From Aliterella atlantica CENA595 (lineage in GTDB: Bacteria; Cyanobacteriota; Cyanobacteriia; Cyanobacteriales; Chroococcidiopsidaceae), in contig NZ_JYON01000006.1 of assembly GCF_000952155.1 (NCBI RefSeq), positions 88,833-152,832 of the forward strand: a DNA stretch of 64,000 nt. Reading direction: 5' to 3'. Of the stretch, positions 18,901 through 27,127 are shown one piece after another. Both the position numbers and the translations under genes were made by a program. The notes beneath the pieces are model-generated. The model was not told the DNA's origin. It did not search any database and was given only the letters and a program-made list of their open reading frames with translations. Within the stretch, counting starts at the first letter, position 1. The number at the start of each line of letters is the position of its first letter.

Positions 18901-19262
18901 GCTGCAATTACTGGATATATTTCTAACGGATAGTTTTCGTTATTTTGCCGAGGAAAGCTAGGGATGAGACATAGACATTGCCCGTAAGTATTAACAGCAT
19001 TTTCTCCTACATTCCCCGATTGGGCTACTATTTGAGTTCCTTCTATATTGTTAATTTGCCAAATAGCCGCGCCATCTAACGCGAATATTTGTTGGAGTTC
19101 TGTAACTATACTATTAAGTAGCTCGCTTATAGGTTGGGCGCAGTGAGTTTTCAGGGCAATTTCTTTCAATAAGCGATGCCTATAGTTGGCTGCGCTACTC
19201 TTGACTCTCTTGTTGGCAATCTTCACGCTCCGTTTCAAAGTCTTCTTGCCTACGTACTCCAT
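15912..19262 (-). CDS. Multi-sensor hybrid histidine kinase
   Basis: An 1116-residue cytoplasmic sensor kinase without clear membrane segments. Order of domains: GAF (about 35-175), PAS/PAC (200-305), GAF (315-475, with WGFIGFDDCHSDRQW), PAS/PAC (485-605), PAS (615-725), HisKA with the phospho-His in FLATMSHELRTPLNAI, HATPase (NLLTNAVKFTPAG, DTGIGIAP, GTGLGLAL), and a C-terminal receiver (IMIVEDDD, LILLDVQL, YLSKPFG). All catalytic boxes look intact. The GAF domains lack an evident bilin-binding Cys context, so I do not call it a phytochrome. It converges on the glycosyltransferase gene with one base between stops. Target unknown. Confidence 0.9.
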   Translation of the reverse strand: MEYVGKKTLKRSVKIANKRVKSSAANYRHRLLKEIALKTHCAQPISELLNSIVTELQQIFALDGAAIWQINNIEGTQIVAQSGNVGENAVNTYGQCLCLIPSFPRQNNENYPLEIYPVIAAQLILPIIESNKLWGLLELAQSNCRQWKIAEINFLNELVVQIAIAIQLGSLQNQLNLTQKDVTERQQLVADLKLYKEIIANANDAIAIIDPQGYYLGQNEAHRLLLGYSDEELLGKTPALHLGDTEFAQILRVLEECGSYHGEVCSIAKNGIVNPLDLSTFAVKSREGEVLSYVGIKRDIKERKQTEVTQRSCGRLLAGVARATNHLLTTQDFSCAINESLASLGKACGVDRVYIFESHSDRLTKEPLMSRRFEWCQSPVEGQINNPIFQNLPFACLFPRWYETLTQGQTLSNLVRNFPPDEREIFQAQNIISVLAVPIFVAGEFWGFIGFDDCHSDRQWTETEQLILAAAAASIGSAIVHRRTLAALHQSEQNYRSVVDNLKEVIFQIDIAGCWTFLNPAWLEITGYSIGESIGENYLNYVHPDDRQLNIKLFAPLLECQKDFCRNEVRYLTANSGYCWLEVYARPIVDSDGTIIGISGTLNNITEQTSAEEALGKSEAKNRALLDAIPDLIFRLDRNGTVLDFKAAKDSDLYTTPSQFLGKQIENILPQAIAQQLMLRIERTLSTGEPQAVEYQLPVNGKLHDYEARIVASGDDEVISIVRDITDRKQIESALRDRKEAAEAGSRAKSEFLATMSHELRTPLNAILGLSQLLEQEIFGEVNAKQKEYISCIHSSGEHLLALINDILDLSKVEAGREELTRVPLDVKELSDACLALVRDRAQAKGLQLIHQIDPQVDTCIGDERRVKQMLLNLLTNAVKFTPAGTVSLRIQQVPQGIAFTVSDTGIGIAPAQIKFLFQPFKQLDSRLNRQYEGTGLGLALTRKLAQLHGGDVTVQSTLGKGSQFTLFLPTDATTVLSCNDGVCSEQEQSPRLQAPKRIMIVEDDDCTAMLLQDYLEAIGYEIEYAADASNFLERVRRFAPDLILLDVQLRDEVTGLDLICCLRQEPDLRHLPVVMVTAMAMVGDRDLCLEAGADDYLSKPFGIPQLESILMRHLQ

Positions 19263-19915
19263 TTGCCACTACCTTCTCACCTGTACTACATAACCAAGTT
19301 TTTACTTACACCTTCGTTAAATGTGCTAATGCTATGTTTTCTTACTGCTATAAGAACTTTTGCCTTTCACTTGGTTTTCTAACTGTTGCCAAGCCTTAAA
19401 TATTCTTACTCGCATACACATCAGCGATTTGCTGAAGCTGTATAAATTCGCTCTATTCCTCTCATGCTGCCAATTGTATAATTAAAATCGCTATTACCAA
19501 AATAACATTCCTGTATTTAAATACCTATACTAGAAAATACCGATTTATCTATAACTTTTATTACTTGCGTACGTAAAATTTCTGAGTTAACACGGTCATA
19601 AGTTTATATGTGAAGAACTAAAAATCGACTTGAATTATTTTAAGGAAGGGCATTAAAATATTATTATTGAATAAATTTGCCAATAAATATTACTTAAGAC
19701 AGATTTTTAATTAAACACAATTATTACGTGGTGTTAATTGATAATATTATTACAAATTTCATTGGTATTACGAGTAGGTTTTAAAACAAGGAAAGTAGAA
19801 TATTTTAGTTTGAAACTTACCTAATGCAGATAGTTAATAAGAGATAGCAAAGGAAGTTTAGAGCGTGGTGTTGTGAGTTTGACAATAAAATAGATGTTGT
19901 AAAAGGGCAAAAAAT
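19263..19915. other. Intergenic region of about 650 bases
   Basis: AT-rich region between the divergent histidine kinase and the BtuF-like gene, so it must hold two promoters. I looked for a cobalamin riboswitch ahead of the BtuF-like gene and found no convincing B12-box or conserved junction. No ORF of note and no RNA gene are visible. Confidence 0.4.
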
Positions 19916-20845
19916 ATGAGCGATCGCAAGTTGAAAATAGTTTCGCTGCTCCCTAGTGCCACAGAAATTGTTGCTGCATTAGGATTGACTGAGGCACTTG
20001 TGGGGCGATCGCACGAATGCGATTATCCGCCAGAAATTCAAGCCTTGCCAGTTTGCACGCAAGCCCGTTTAAACTCTCAAGCACCTAGCAAGCAGATTGA
20101 CGAGAAAGTAAATGAGGTATTGCAATCTGCCTTAAGTATTTATGAAATAAAAACAGATATTTTGCAGCAATTAGCGCCAACTCACATTCTGACTCAAGAT
20201 CAATGCGAGGTATGTGCTGTAAGTCTTCAAGACGTTGAACAAGCTATTGGCAAGCTTACCGACAGTTCGCCAAAAATAATTTCCTTGCAACCAAATATTA
20301 TCGCCGATTTGTGGTCTGATATCGAGCGCGTAGCTGATGAATTAGGTGTTGAATCCAACCGCTTAGTAGAAGATTTGGCAGCAAGAGTCAAAATTTGCCA
20401 GCAAAAAACAGAAAAGCTCTCAGCAATGGAACGCCCCAGCGTAGCTTGCATTGAGTGGACAGATCCGTTAATGATTGCAGCTAATTGGATTCCAGAATTA
20501 GTTATGTTTGCAGGCGGACAGCCACTATTTGCTAGTTCCGGTCAAAATTCTCCTAAACTAGATTGGGAAACATTAGTAGCCACCGATCCTGATGCAATTA
20601 TTTTTATGCCCTGTGGTTTTGATATAGAAAGAACTCGCACTGAATCAATGACACTATGCGATCGCCCAAAATGGCAAAGTCTCAAAGCCGTACACAGTGG
20701 TAGAGTCTATATTACTGATGGTAATGCCTACTTCAACCGTCCAGGACCAAGGTTAGTAGATTCAGTAGAGATTTTGGCAGAAATTTTGCATCCAGAAATT
20801 TTCGCCTACAGTTATCGCGGAAAAGGTTGGGAGAGATTGGAGTAG
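19916..20845 (+). CDS. BtuF-like cobalamin/metal-chelate binding protein, no signal peptide
   Basis: A 309-residue protein of the periplasmic-binding-protein class III fold: KIVSLLPSATEIVAALGL at the start, GRSHECDYP, THILTQDQCEVCAVS, PDAIIFMPCGFD and GRVYITDGNAYFNRPGPRLVD near the end. This is the family of BtuF/FepB-like binders. There is no signal peptide or lipobox, so the protein appears cytoplasmic; such cyanobacterial forms are commonly annotated cobalamin-binding proteins. The convergent neighbour cobU, in cobalamin assembly, is consistent with a corrinoid link. ATG at 19916. Confidence 0.8.
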   Translation: MSDRKLKIVSLLPSATEIVAALGLTEALVGRSHECDYPPEIQALPVCTQARLNSQAPSKQIDEKVNEVLQSALSIYEIKTDILQQLAPTHILTQDQCEVCAVSLQDVEQAIGKLTDSSPKIISLQPNIIADLWSDIERVADELGVESNRLVEDLAARVKICQQKTEKLSAMERPSVACIEWTDPLMIAANWIPELVMFAGGQPLFASSGQNSPKLDWETLVATDPDAIIFMPCGFDIERTRTESMTLCDRPKWQSLKAVHSGRVYITDGNAYFNRPGPRLVDSVEILAEILHPEIFAYSYRGKGWERLE

Positions 20846-20936
20846 GGGAGACAAAGAAACAGGGGAGACAAGGAGGAAAATTATATTAGTCTTTAACAAA
20901 TTAACTGGTCAAGCCGCAAAGCTGCACGCCCTCTTA

Positions 20937-20962
20937 AATTACGAATTACGAATTACGAATTA
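20937..20962. repeat. Heptamer tandem repeat AATTACG
   Basis: Three and a half copies of AATTACG in tandem. On the minus strand the unit reads CGTAATT and supplies the TAA stop codon of cobU, so the repeat array reaches into the 3' end of that gene. The same unit occurs at 45307 and 59701 in this window; short heptamer arrays are a known feature of cyanobacterial intergenic DNA. Confidence 0.85.
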
Positions 20963-21510
20963 TTTAGTCGCTGATTTAAAGGAGTACCGAGGCTAGTAAG
21001 GTTAAGGGCGTAACCACCTGTAACAAGATAAACGGCTTGGGCGATCGCACCGATACGCCGGACTAAATTGCCTAAGCGATCGCGGAATACACGCCCGCTG
21101 GGATATGCTGGCACTACTCCCCAGCCTGTCTCTTCGGCTACTAAAATTACATCTTGGGCTTGAACTTGCTGTAATGTCAGCAGTAGACTTTGCATGGATT
21201 CTTGCCAGCTAACATCATCCTCAGCTAGTAGATTAGCTACCCAAGTACCCAAAGAATCAATCAACAAACAGCTAGAGACAGGTGCATTGGCGATCGCCTC
21301 AATTAAGCCTAGATGTGGTACTTCGCAAGTTTGCCAACTTTGCGGGCGGCGGCTTTTGTGCTGCGCGATGCGCTTTACCCATTCGCGATCGCTACTATCT
21401 ACTTGAGCAGTTGCTAAATAAATAACCGATTTGCTAGACTTTGTAGCTAAACTTTCTGCCCATTCGCTTTTTCCCGATCTAGCTGGTCCTGTTACTAGAA
21501 TAATACTCAT
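20953..21510 (-). CDS. cobU: Adenosylcobinamide kinase / guanylyltransferase
   Basis: CobU/CobP phosphorylates adenosylcobinamide and then attaches GMP in the last steps of cobalamin assembly. The 185-residue protein has the P-loop GPARSGKS at residues 8-15, the guanylylated-His region IAQHKSRRP, LLIDSLGTWVANLL, VAEETGWGVVPAYPSGRVFRDRLG and a closing VTGGYALNL, all family hallmarks. ATG at 21510. The final codons AAT AAT TCG TAA come partly from the heptamer repeat at 20937-20962, so the C-terminal end (NNS) may have been changed by the repeat insertion without harming the fold. Confidence 0.93.
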   Translation of the reverse strand: MSIILVTGPARSGKSEWAESLATKSSKSVIYLATAQVDSSDREWVKRIAQHKSRRPQSWQTCEVPHLGLIEAIANAPVSSCLLIDSLGTWVANLLAEDDVSWQESMQSLLLTLQQVQAQDVILVAEETGWGVVPAYPSGRVFRDRLGNLVRRIGAIAQAVYLVTGGYALNLTSLGTPLNQRLNNS

Positions 21511-21676
21511 TAGATGGAGACTACTTTTCTACGGAAAGACATTTTATTTTAATTGTCGAGCGTAGATAGAATTAACTACCTTATCAGCAGTACAATAACC
21601 AAAAATTTAGTTTGCACCAGCAGCTTGCTATCGGGTTATCAATCAAATAGTCTTTAATTTTTAGCGATCGCTCCTT

Positions 21677-22333
21677 ATGAAAGCAGATTTAGAAAAAATT
21701 GCCGCAGCCTTGAAAAAGTTGGAATCTATGAATAATAGTCCCCAGCAGCAGCCAGTTAAATCTCAGCCTATTCCCTCTCCTATAGTGCCAGAAGCCAAGG
21801 ATAGCGCTCGTAGTGCTTCTCAAGCAATTCCACCGTTGTCAGTACCGCCAAATCAGCGCAAAACGCCAACATTACCTGCATTTACTGCTCAAGGCGAGCC
21901 TAAGCCAACTCCAGAACCAGCGATCGCTAACCCAGCACCCCAAAGTGAAGATCCTGCTTTATTAGAGGCACAGGAACAAGAAATCGTGCAGCAAATTGAA
22001 CAGCTTTACTATGAAGGTCCAATTGTTGACGGACATTTAGAATCTTATCATCCATCTCAGCCGCAAAGCGATGTAATTGTCTACGATGTAAGACAGCAAG
22101 TGGAGTATGTAGAGGCTGTTAGTAGTTCGCCAGGTAAAGTTACTTGCGAAGCGCCACGATCTGCATATCGCTTGTGCGGCGTTCATCCTTCTGGGCAAAA
22201 TTGGTCGTATCCTTGTCCCCTCGAACAGCTAGCTAGCGTCAGTATAGCGATCGCTCGTTACGAAAAGTTGGTGCAGTTAGTAGAACGCAGACAAGCTATT
22301 ACCAAGCGCCTGAGCGAACTTACTAAATCTTAA
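21677..22333 (+). CDS. Hypothetical protein with Pro/Gln-rich N-terminal half
   Basis: 218 residues. Residues 1-20 form a charged helix, about 20-105 are disordered and rich in Pro, Gln, Ala and Ser, a helix with EQEIVQQIEQLYYEG follows, and a conserved-looking domain (VDGHLESYHP, GKVTCEAPRSAYRLCGVHPSG) fills the C-terminal part, ending in a basic helix. I do not recognise the family. No signal peptide or membrane segment. ATG at 21677. It converges on pxcA with three bases between the stops. Confidence 0.7.
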   Translation: MKADLEKIAAALKKLESMNNSPQQQPVKSQPIPSPIVPEAKDSARSASQAIPPLSVPPNQRKTPTLPAFTAQGEPKPTPEPAIANPAPQSEDPALLEAQEQEIVQQIEQLYYEGPIVDGHLESYHPSQPQSDVIVYDVRQQVEYVEAVSSSPGKVTCEAPRSAYRLCGVHPSGQNWSYPCPLEQLASVSIAIARYEKLVQLVERRQAITKRLSELTKS

Positions 22334-22336
22334 GTT

Positions 22337-23689
22337 TTACTCGTTCATGTTGCGATAGGTAGCAACTGCGGAAGGAGAAATTCTGTTGAGATATCGGAAA
22401 ATCCAATATTTGAATATTGTGTCTAAAATTACGGGAAATGTGGCAATAAACAGAAATATAAAACTGTGATTTTCTGGTAGTCCTAAATGACGCGATATAC
22501 CTGATAAGATTACTTCCCAGCCATGAGGTGAGTGAAAACCTACAAATATATCAGTAAATAAGATAATAATAAATGCTTTAGCGCTATCGCTTAAGCCGTA
22601 CACAACCTGATCGATAAAGTCTTTTAATATTGCTATTTCTCGTTTACTGGTAACGATTAGCCAGCTAAAAGCTATTAAAGCACACAAATCTGCAAAAACA
22701 TTTTTAACCGCATTGGTACTTTCACGACGAAACTGTTGAGCAATCTTATTGACTTCTTCTTTAGTTTGTGCTTCTAAAGCTTCTGGCGAAAGTTGAGGAA
22801 ATCCATTCAAAAATTGATTAAATTTGAGCCTTTCTTCAAATTTTTGCATCTCTTGCAAGGCTCTTTCTTCCATCTCATAATTGAGGAATATATTAGCTTG
22901 GTCTGTATTTCTCCACCGATCTATTATCGGGCTAATTAGTAAGTTTTTTGATAATTGAAAAGTTAAAAAAGGTACTATTATAAATAGAAGAATTAAGCGA
23001 ATAGAAGTAATTGTTCTAACTTGAGAAGAACGAAACTTCTGCACAACTTCTTCTTCAGATTTAGGGTCTAGCTCAATTTTTAGCCGATTAAGCGTACTGA
23101 GAATAGAGCGAGGCAAAATACTTGTTTCTTCTGCCTTACTTTCCTGCTTTTTAACTAATCGAGGAGCAGATAAGTTTTGCGGATTATCGTCTGTATCTAC
23201 TTTTTCTAATGTAACGAGCGAAGACGATGCAGGTGTGGGTAAGTTAGTTGGTTCGGAGGCGCGATCGACATATTTGCCAACAACTTTATCAATAAAAGTA
23301 AGTTTTTCTAAAACTTCTTGAGAATAATGCCTAGCTTGAGAAGTGCGAGCATCTTTAATAATAACTGCACCATTGGTTTTTGCAGTTATTAAACTGGTAG
23401 AATTAGAATTATTAAACCAAGAACGACTAATATTAAATTCTGTCAGTCTCATGCGGACAGTTTTCAAAAACTTGTTAAGTTCAGAGTTAAGATAATTCAT
23501 AACGCTACTGCCATAACGCTGGGATTGGTAAGGTATTTTTTGCCCATCAAAATACTCTTGCTCAATTGCCTGAATCATTAAAGCAGCTTGATAAGCTTCA
23601 TCGAGCGATCGCTCTGGGGTATGCATATACCACTGCTGTGCCGAGAGCAAGTATGAGTAGACGTTTTGAAACCAACTAGGCTTTTTCAT
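22337..23689 (-). CDS. pxcA: Proton extrusion protein PxcA (CemA family)
   Basis: PxcA is needed for light-dependent Na+-linked proton release and is homologous to chloroplast CemA. The 450-residue protein has the long soluble N-terminal half of cyanobacterial PxcA (SLDEAYQAALMIQAIEQEYFDG is characteristic), then membrane segments near 225-250 (SIRLILLFIIVPFLTFQLSKNLL), 335-350, 370-390 (AFIIILFTDIFVGFHSPHGWEV) and 410-440 (FIFLFIATFPVILDTIFKYWIFRYLNRISPS). FHSPHGWE and FKYWIFRYLNR are the strongest CemA signatures. Located in the plasma membrane by family knowledge. ATG at 23689. Confidence 0.92.
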   Translation of the reverse strand: MKKPSWFQNVYSYLLSAQQWYMHTPERSLDEAYQAALMIQAIEQEYFDGQKIPYQSQRYGSSVMNYLNSELNKFLKTVRMRLTEFNISRSWFNNSNSTSLITAKTNGAVIIKDARTSQARHYSQEVLEKLTFIDKVVGKYVDRASEPTNLPTPASSSLVTLEKVDTDDNPQNLSAPRLVKKQESKAEETSILPRSILSTLNRLKIELDPKSEEEVVQKFRSSQVRTITSIRLILLFIIVPFLTFQLSKNLLISPIIDRWRNTDQANIFLNYEMEERALQEMQKFEERLKFNQFLNGFPQLSPEALEAQTKEEVNKIAQQFRRESTNAVKNVFADLCALIAFSWLIVTSKREIAILKDFIDQVVYGLSDSAKAFIIILFTDIFVGFHSPHGWEVILSGISRHLGLPENHSFIFLFIATFPVILDTIFKYWIFRYLNRISPSAVATYRNMNE

Positions 23690-23775
23690 AGCAGGAAATT
23701 AGCCAGCCCTACGGAAGTAATTTTTAAGCTTACATTAAATGTACGAAGGATCTTAGCAAATCTACGAGGTGTCAG

Positions 23776-25911
23776 TTGGTAAGATTAGATTCTATTTGGC
23801 TAGAAGGTACGAGCCAAAGTGGTAAAACTACTCGTTTGGTAGAGCAATTTTGCCAGTGGATGCAAAAACCAAAAGGAAAACAGGTGCAGCAAAGACTAAA
23901 TCTGCAACTTGCAGAACCAGCAGTTTTAGTTATGGCAGCAAATGACGATAATCGGCGAGTATTAGTAGATCGTCTAGTTGCAGCTACCAGTGGTAAATAT
24001 CCTATTCGTGCCAAGACACCTTTAGGATTTTTTCAAGATGAAGTAATCTTATTTTGGCCCTTGCTCATTAGTTTACTCAACCTCAAAGCGCAATTTCCAG
24101 TCAGGCTGCGCCCAGAAACAGAGCAAGAGTTAGCAACTATGCTGTGGAAAGAGCAGTTAGACACATCATTTATTTCTGGAATCAGCGAGTATCGGTTGGT
24201 GCGGCGGATTCTTGACTTACTGCAACTAGCAGCTTACAGTGGTACACCTTGTGAGGACATTAAAACAGTCTTGGAGCAGGGCTTAGTTGAGTCAGAAGGC
24301 GGGGGAGAACTGGAAAATGAAGCGATCGCCCGAATGCTAATAGAGTGGCGTAGTTGGTGCTGGCAGAGGGGTTTACTAACTTATGGCATAATTACCGAAC
24401 TGTATTACCAGCATTTATTACCAGATCCGCATTATCAAGAGCATTTACTGCGGCGCTATCGGTACGTACTAGCAGATGATGTGGATGATTATCCTGGTGT
24501 AGCGCGGTACTTATTTGAGTTTTTGTTAGATCGAAGTGTAGTTGGTGCTTTTAGTTATAACCTTGACGGTGGAATTAGGTTGGGGTTAGGTTCAGATCCG
24601 CAATATTTAGCCGATTTGCGATCGCGCTGCATAGTAGAAACGTTACATCAATCGCCATTGCAGTCTCTAGCAGATACTTTAGCTGTACCAGTGGTGGAAT
24701 TAGTAACTGAGCCGCTAACGCTGTTGACGCTGCCAAATACGATGCAATCGCTGCAAACTACTTCCCGCGCCGATTTGCTCAGAGAAACAGCTATGGCAAT
24801 TATTCAAGCAGTAGAGTTAGGGGAAGTACAGCCGCAAGAAGTAGCCATAATTGCTCCTGGTTTGGATGCGATCGCGCGTTACACTCTAGTAGAAATCCTC
24901 AGTAAAAAGGGAATAATCGTTGCACCCATCAACGATCAGCGTCCTTTAAACAGCTATCCTATAGTTCGCGGCTTATTAACATTGCTTGCCTTAGTTTATC
25001 CAGGCTTAGGGCGTTTGGTAGATCGAGATGCGGTAGCTGAAATGTTAGTCGTACTCAGTCAAGACACATCAACTCAAAATGCCCACAAAATCGACCCTGT
25101 AAGGGCTGGTTTGCTAGCAGATGCCTGTTTTGAGCCGCACCCCGATCGCCCTAACTTGCTGCCCCATACAGCCTACGATCGCTGGGATAGATTGGGGTAC
25201 GATGCAACTACTACGTACGAGCAAATATTGCAGTGGATAGAAAAGCAAAAAGCACAGCAAGAATTAAGGCTTTTACCTAGTCCAATTTCGCTGTTAGATA
25301 GAGCAATTCAAGACTTTTTATGGAAAGATAATAATCTGCCTTACGATTTGGTAGCAGCACTTAGAGAGTTATTAGAAACGGCTCAACATTATTGGGAAGT
25401 AGATGTGAGGCTGAGGCAAATAGAAGCTAGCGATGCGCCTGTAAATGCAACTATTGCTCAATTTATCCAACTGCTGCGGCGGGGAACTATTACCGCCAAT
25501 CCTTACCCAGTACGCCCGATTGGTGCAGCTAGTCGTGCTGTAACGCTAGCAACGATCTTTCAATACCGTTCTAGTCGTCGCGCCCACAGGTGGCAATTTT
25601 GGTTAGATGCCAGTTCGCCTTTATGGTTGAGTGGTGGTGCAGCTACTTTGTTTGGTGCTAATTTATTTTTGCAGCATCGTTTTGCCCGTCCTTGGACGGC
25701 AGAAGATGCAAAGCAAGCAGATGAGGAGCGCTTGCAGCGAATTATCCGCGATTTGTTAGCTAGGGTGGGAGAGCGTGTTTATTTGTGTCATAGCGATTTG
25801 GCTGTAAATGGGCAAGAACAACTCGGTCCTTTGTTAAACTTGGTTAATGCTTCTATCCCCGTTGCTTCTGAAGTTGCAGCCACTCCCGAATCTCTTGAGC
25901 TAACCAAATAA
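23776..25911 (+). CDS. UvrD/AddB-like P-loop protein (cyanobacterial)
   Basis: 711 residues. The N-terminal GTSQSGKTT (11-19) is a Walker A loop and YVLADDVDDYPGV occupies the place of the UvrD motif II (DEFQD). Later LLRETAMAIIQAVELGEVQPQEVAIIAPGLDAIARY resembles the third and fourth motifs of AddB/RexB-type helicases and YPIVRGLLTLLALV the segment after it. Motifs III and VI are not obvious, so helicase activity may be degenerate as in AddB itself. Cyanobacterial members are often annotated recombinase family protein. No C-terminal iron-sulfur nuclease is seen. Start TTG at 23776. A decayed kinase fragment overlaps its last 59 bases antisense. Confidence 0.65.
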   Translation: MVRLDSIWLEGTSQSGKTTRLVEQFCQWMQKPKGKQVQQRLNLQLAEPAVLVMAANDDNRRVLVDRLVAATSGKYPIRAKTPLGFFQDEVILFWPLLISLLNLKAQFPVRLRPETEQELATMLWKEQLDTSFISGISEYRLVRRILDLLQLAAYSGTPCEDIKTVLEQGLVESEGGGELENEAIARMLIEWRSWCWQRGLLTYGIITELYYQHLLPDPHYQEHLLRRYRYVLADDVDDYPGVARYLFEFLLDRSVVGAFSYNLDGGIRLGLGSDPQYLADLRSRCIVETLHQSPLQSLADTLAVPVVELVTEPLTLLTLPNTMQSLQTTSRADLLRETAMAIIQAVELGEVQPQEVAIIAPGLDAIARYTLVEILSKKGIIVAPINDQRPLNSYPIVRGLLTLLALVYPGLGRLVDRDAVAEMLVVLSQDTSTQNAHKIDPVRAGLLADACFEPHPDRPNLLPHTAYDRWDRLGYDATTTYEQILQWIEKQKAQQELRLLPSPISLLDRAIQDFLWKDNNLPYDLVAALRELLETAQHYWEVDVRLRQIEASDAPVNATIAQFIQLLRRGTITANPYPVRPIGAASRAVTLATIFQYRSSRRAHRWQFWLDASSPLWLSGGAATLFGANLFLQHRFARPWTAEDAKQADEERLQRIIRDLLARVGERVYLCHSDLAVNGQEQLGPLLNLVNASIPVASEVAATPESLELTK

Positions 25912-25972
25912 GTTCGGCTTCGTCTAAAGTATGACCAAATGTAAAGGCGTGTAAATTTGTTGCTTTTCTCTC
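25853..25972 (-). pseudogene. Remnant: C-terminal end of a cyanobacterial Ser/Thr kinase
   Basis: On the minus strand a 39-codon frame without a start codon reads ERKATNLHAFTFGHTLDEAE followed by LIWLAQEIREWLQL and a stop. The pattern FG..L...E..WL.QEI..WL is how a common group of cyanobacterial membrane-anchored kinase-like proteins ends. A stop directly precedes it, so it is only a relic. It overlaps the 3' end of the plus-strand P-loop gene. The matching kinase N-terminal fragment lies about 0.9 kb upstream on the same strand at 26858-27115. Confidence 0.6.
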
Positions 25973-26323
25973 TTATTATTAAGCTTCTACTTCTTTGCTT
26001 TCTGCCTTCGTCGCATTGAAAAGAAACATCTTCAATTAATGAAGTGCCAGGAATATAGTCTTTATACTATGGCAAACCATAACGCGCGATCGTCTATGCA
26101 AAAATAATCTTTATATTTAGGGATATGGGTAAGTAACAACAACCATTAACCAGGCTATCCCCAAAAAACAATTGCATCCTTGTCGTTTCAAATGTTTATT
26201 GGCACTCTAGATGCGGGTTGCTTACTCTATAGTAGCGACATACCTTTTTTTGTTTTGGACGCGGCGGGATGTGACTTTTCGAGGCGCTAGAAAAATTCCT
26301 TACCCCAAATTGATTCAAAAAGT

Positions 26324-26695
26324 TCAAGGACGATAAGCAGCACAAGCGTAATAAATTGCAGTACCTAGTACACTGTTATCACCAGCTTCTTGAACTGGAA
26401 ACTCAATTCCGTCAGGAGGTGGAGAAGGGATATTATTGATTGCTTTCTTTTGGTATTGAAACGCTAAAGTATTACATTCTGCTATTACACGAGAGCTTAT
26501 TATCTCTCTATCGTCTACTAATCGCATATCAAATTTTACTAATGTGCTACTTTTAACAATGCTTCGATCGTCAATGAATACTTTACCACCATCTTTTGAG
26601 GTTCCTAAATCTACCCATATTGGACTTGCATAAGCTGTATTACTCATATTTATTAAACTTGTAAAAACTGCTACTGCTAGTAACTTTAACTTCAT
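26324..26695 (-). CDS. Exported small protein, surface-adhesin-E-like
   Basis: 123 residues with a signal peptide (MKLKLLAVAVFTSLINMSNT, cleavage after AYA). The mature part, WVDLGTSKDGGKVFIDDRSI, then VKFDMRLVDDREIISSRVIAECNTLAFQYQ and a C-terminal YYACA, follows the surface-adhesin E-like pattern of small beta-rich exported proteins (substitution of residue, internal Cys pair). Function is unknown. ATG at 26695. It lies between the two ends of a decayed kinase gene, on the same strand. Confidence 0.7.
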   Translation of the reverse strand: MKLKLLAVAVFTSLINMSNTAYASPIWVDLGTSKDGGKVFIDDRSIVKSSTLVKFDMRLVDDREIISSRVIAECNTLAFQYQKKAINNIPSPPPDGIEFPVQEAGDNSVLGTAIYYACAAYRP

Positions 26696-26857
26696 TTCCC
26701 TTTACTGTTTCTTTGTGCTACAAGTGTAGCTACCGCATCATTAGATACGTATCAGTAGCAGTACGGAATTTGCAGTTAAGATACGATAAAGATTTCCTTA
26801 AAAATATGGCAATTGGAACCTACGGCATCGCTCGATTTCAAAACGCAATCAAAACAT

Positions 26858-27115
26858 CTATGTTACCGCCACAAGGCTAGCAAAATTCTGTTTACAATAA
26901 CGATGATTTAACTGTTTTAATACTTGCGCTTCGCGTTCAAATAGTTTGAGGTTTTTCCATTGGATTTGTCCGCCAAATGCTAGAAACTTGACTACTACAA
27001 AGGGCTTTTCAGGTAACTCTAAGTAAGTGGCTAACCAGGTTTGACGTGCTGTATTGTCAGCTAACTTTTGATGGAGTTGACAGCGGTTTTGGATGATTGC
27101 GTCTGCTTGTAGCAT
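26858..27115 (-). pseudogene. Truncated N-terminus of a Ser/Thr kinase
   Basis: 85 codons open with MLQADAIIQNRCQLHQKLAD and continue to LFEREAQVLKQLNH, then run into unrelated residues and stop. The same start and the same LEREAQVLKQLNH are found in the intact kinase at 27971-29179, and the DNA is nearly identical over about 45 bases of that segment. Only the N-lobe up to the helix C region survives; there is no catalytic loop. It is therefore a decayed paralogue. It lies 12 bases downstream of the Uma2 gene on the same strand and might still be translated as a fragment. Confidence 0.8.
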
Positions 27116-27127
27116 AATTGTCTGCTG

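Noticed and set aside
19600..19915. Possible cobalamin riboswitch ahead of the BtuF-like gene
   Set aside because: I found no B12 box or conserved junction elements; a covariance search would be needed to exclude it fully.
26211..26336. 41-codon frame starting MRVAYSIVATYLFLFWTRRD
   Set aside because: It could be a membrane microprotein, but there is no ribosome site or known relative and it ends inside the exported-protein gene on the other strand.
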